A stretch of DNA of 6,284 nucleotides from NCBI GenBank assembly GCA_030642185.1, contig DAOWOG010000079.1:1-6284 (forward strand), in the 5' to 3' direction. A program made the translations under genes and the position numbers. Source of the stretch: Helicobacteraceae bacterium. Lineage in GTDB: Bacteria; Campylobacterota; Campylobacteria; Campylobacterales; Sulfurimonadaceae. Positions 5,867 to 6,284 of the stretch are shown piece after piece (position 1 is the first letter of the stretch; every line of letters begins with the position of its first letter). Under the pieces are notes generated by a model. It saw only the letters and a program-made list of their open reading frames with translations. It was not told where the DNA came from and made no database searches.

Positions 5867-6180
5867 GAAGTATATTTTTCATTGAGATGCCTTACTCTGA
5901 TTTTAGACAATTCAAGGGGCGGCCTATTTTGGTTTTTAGCGTGATCGATAAAAATGATTTATTGGTTTTGCCTCTGACGAGCAATCTTGGAAGAGATGGC
6001 ATCGTCATAACCAACCAAGATATAGTGAAAGGTTTTTTACGAAAAGATTCTGTAGTTGTTGTCCCAAAAATTACGGCTATAGATCAATCACTTATTTCTG
6101 ATGGCAACTTTATAGCCAAATTAAAAGATAGTGTATTTGAAAAAATTTTAAAAGAGATATGCATAAAGTTTGAATGTTGA
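5860..6180 (+). CDS. PemK/MazF-like endoribonuclease toxin
   Basis: The 106-residue protein has the PemK/MazF pattern throughout. An N-terminal GSIFFIEMPYSD (family theme 'G.i..v.fP.sD') is followed by QFKGRPILVFS, whose Arg21 corresponds to the catalytic Arg of the 'K.RPalV' motif. LLVLPLTSN follows, with Thr40 at the second catalytic position ('v.p.TS'), and finally GFLRKDSVVVVPKITAIDQSLI, matching 'GL...S.v....l.ti....i'. Known members are sequence-specific mRNA interferases inhibited by their cognate antitoxin. The ATG at 5860 is preferred because it places GSI at the expected position, three residues in. It overlaps the antitoxin stop by 7 bp and has only a weak GAAGA upstream, so translation is probably coupled to the antitoxin. 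Both catalytic residues are present, so the toxin looks intact. Confidence 0.85.
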   Translation: MVGSIFFIEMPYSDFRQFKGRPILVFSVIDKNDLLVLPLTSNLGRDGIVITNQDIVKGFLRKDSVVVVPKITAIDQSLISDGNFIAKLKDSVFEKILKEICIKFEC

Positions 6181-6195
6181 AGGCAAAAAGAAGAA

Positions 6196-6213
6196 ATGAG
6201 TAAAATAACCACA
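6196..6213 (+). repeat. Start of the oxidoreductase gene (direct repeat, right copy)
   Basis: ATG-AGT-AAA-ATA-ACC-ACA is the functional counterpart of the copy at 5608-5625; together the two copies bracket the toxin-antitoxin cassette. The similarity stops after this point on both sides. Confidence 0.55.
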
Positions 6214-6284
6214 GCCTGCCCGCTTGACTGCTATGATGCCTGCAGTATCATTTATGAAGAGGGAAAACTGCGCGGCAATAAAGC
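6196..6284 (+). CDS. Molybdopterin-dependent oxidoreductase (partial, 5' end)
   Basis: Only 29 complete codons are inside the window. They read MSKITTACPLDCYDACSII followed by an EEGKLRGNKA-like stretch. The C8-x3-C12-x3-C16 arrangement within CPLDCYDAC, followed by a short 'y.eGkl.gn' hairpin, is the start of the [4Fe-4S]-binding Molybdop_Fe4S4 domain at the N-terminus of DMSO-reductase-family molybdoenzymes; the fourth cysteine would lie beyond the window. No twin-arginine signal precedes it, suggesting a cytoplasmic enzyme. Only an A/G-rich AAAAAGAAGAA precedes the ATG as a possible ribosome site. The toxin stop is only 15 bp upstream, leaving no room for a separate promoter, so it is probably transcribed with the genes before it. 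Substrate cannot be inferred. Confidence 0.85.
   Translation, partial: MSKITTACPLDCYDACSIIYEEGKLRGNK

Overview
The window looks like chromosomal DNA of a Campylobacterota (epsilonproteobacterial) relative such as a Sulfurimonas- or Sulfurovum-like organism. This is inferred from the moderately AT-rich coding style, the protein flavour and the mix of gene families; no sequence here settles the taxon. All genes that can be supported lie on the + strand.

Layout. (1) Positions 1-345 hold the 3' end of an ABC-transport auxiliary lipoprotein gene. (2) Positions 346-805 hold a small gene for an exported 79-residue, three-cysteine protein, with its own plausible promoter and a convincing rho-independent terminator. 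(3) Positions 806-3904 encode a full-length RND efflux permease. (4) Positions 3905-4784 form an accessory island: a perfect 22-bp inverted repeat built of two REP-like hairpins, a DUF4160 reading frame with no recognisable start, an intact DUF2442 gene and a second, different REP-like hairpin. (5) Positions 4785-5615 encode a short periplasmic adaptor (membrane fusion protein) that probably partners the RND permease. (6) Positions 5642-6180 hold an overlapping antitoxin/PemK-MazF-type toxin pair. (7) Positions 6196-6284 hold the first 29 codons of a molybdopterin oxidoreductase with an N-terminal Fe-S cysteine motif.

How it fits together. The likely backbone is RND permease, adaptor, oxidoreductase. 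Two small AT-rich two-gene cassettes sit in its junctions: DUF4160/DUF2442 with REP-like hairpins between permease and adaptor, and the toxin-antitoxin pair between adaptor and oxidoreductase. The most informative observation is at the second junction. The last codons of the adaptor overlap, in another frame, an ATG-AGT-AAA-ATG-ACG-ACT (MSKMTT) that closely matches the true oxidoreductase start ATG-AGT-AAA-ATA-ACC-ACA (MSKITT) 588 bp downstream, and all three mismatches are at third codon positions. This looks like a fossil start codon left when the toxin-antitoxin cassette was inserted into a formerly overlapping adaptor/oxidoreductase gene pair. No CRISPR array, tRNA, rRNA or transposase gene was seen.
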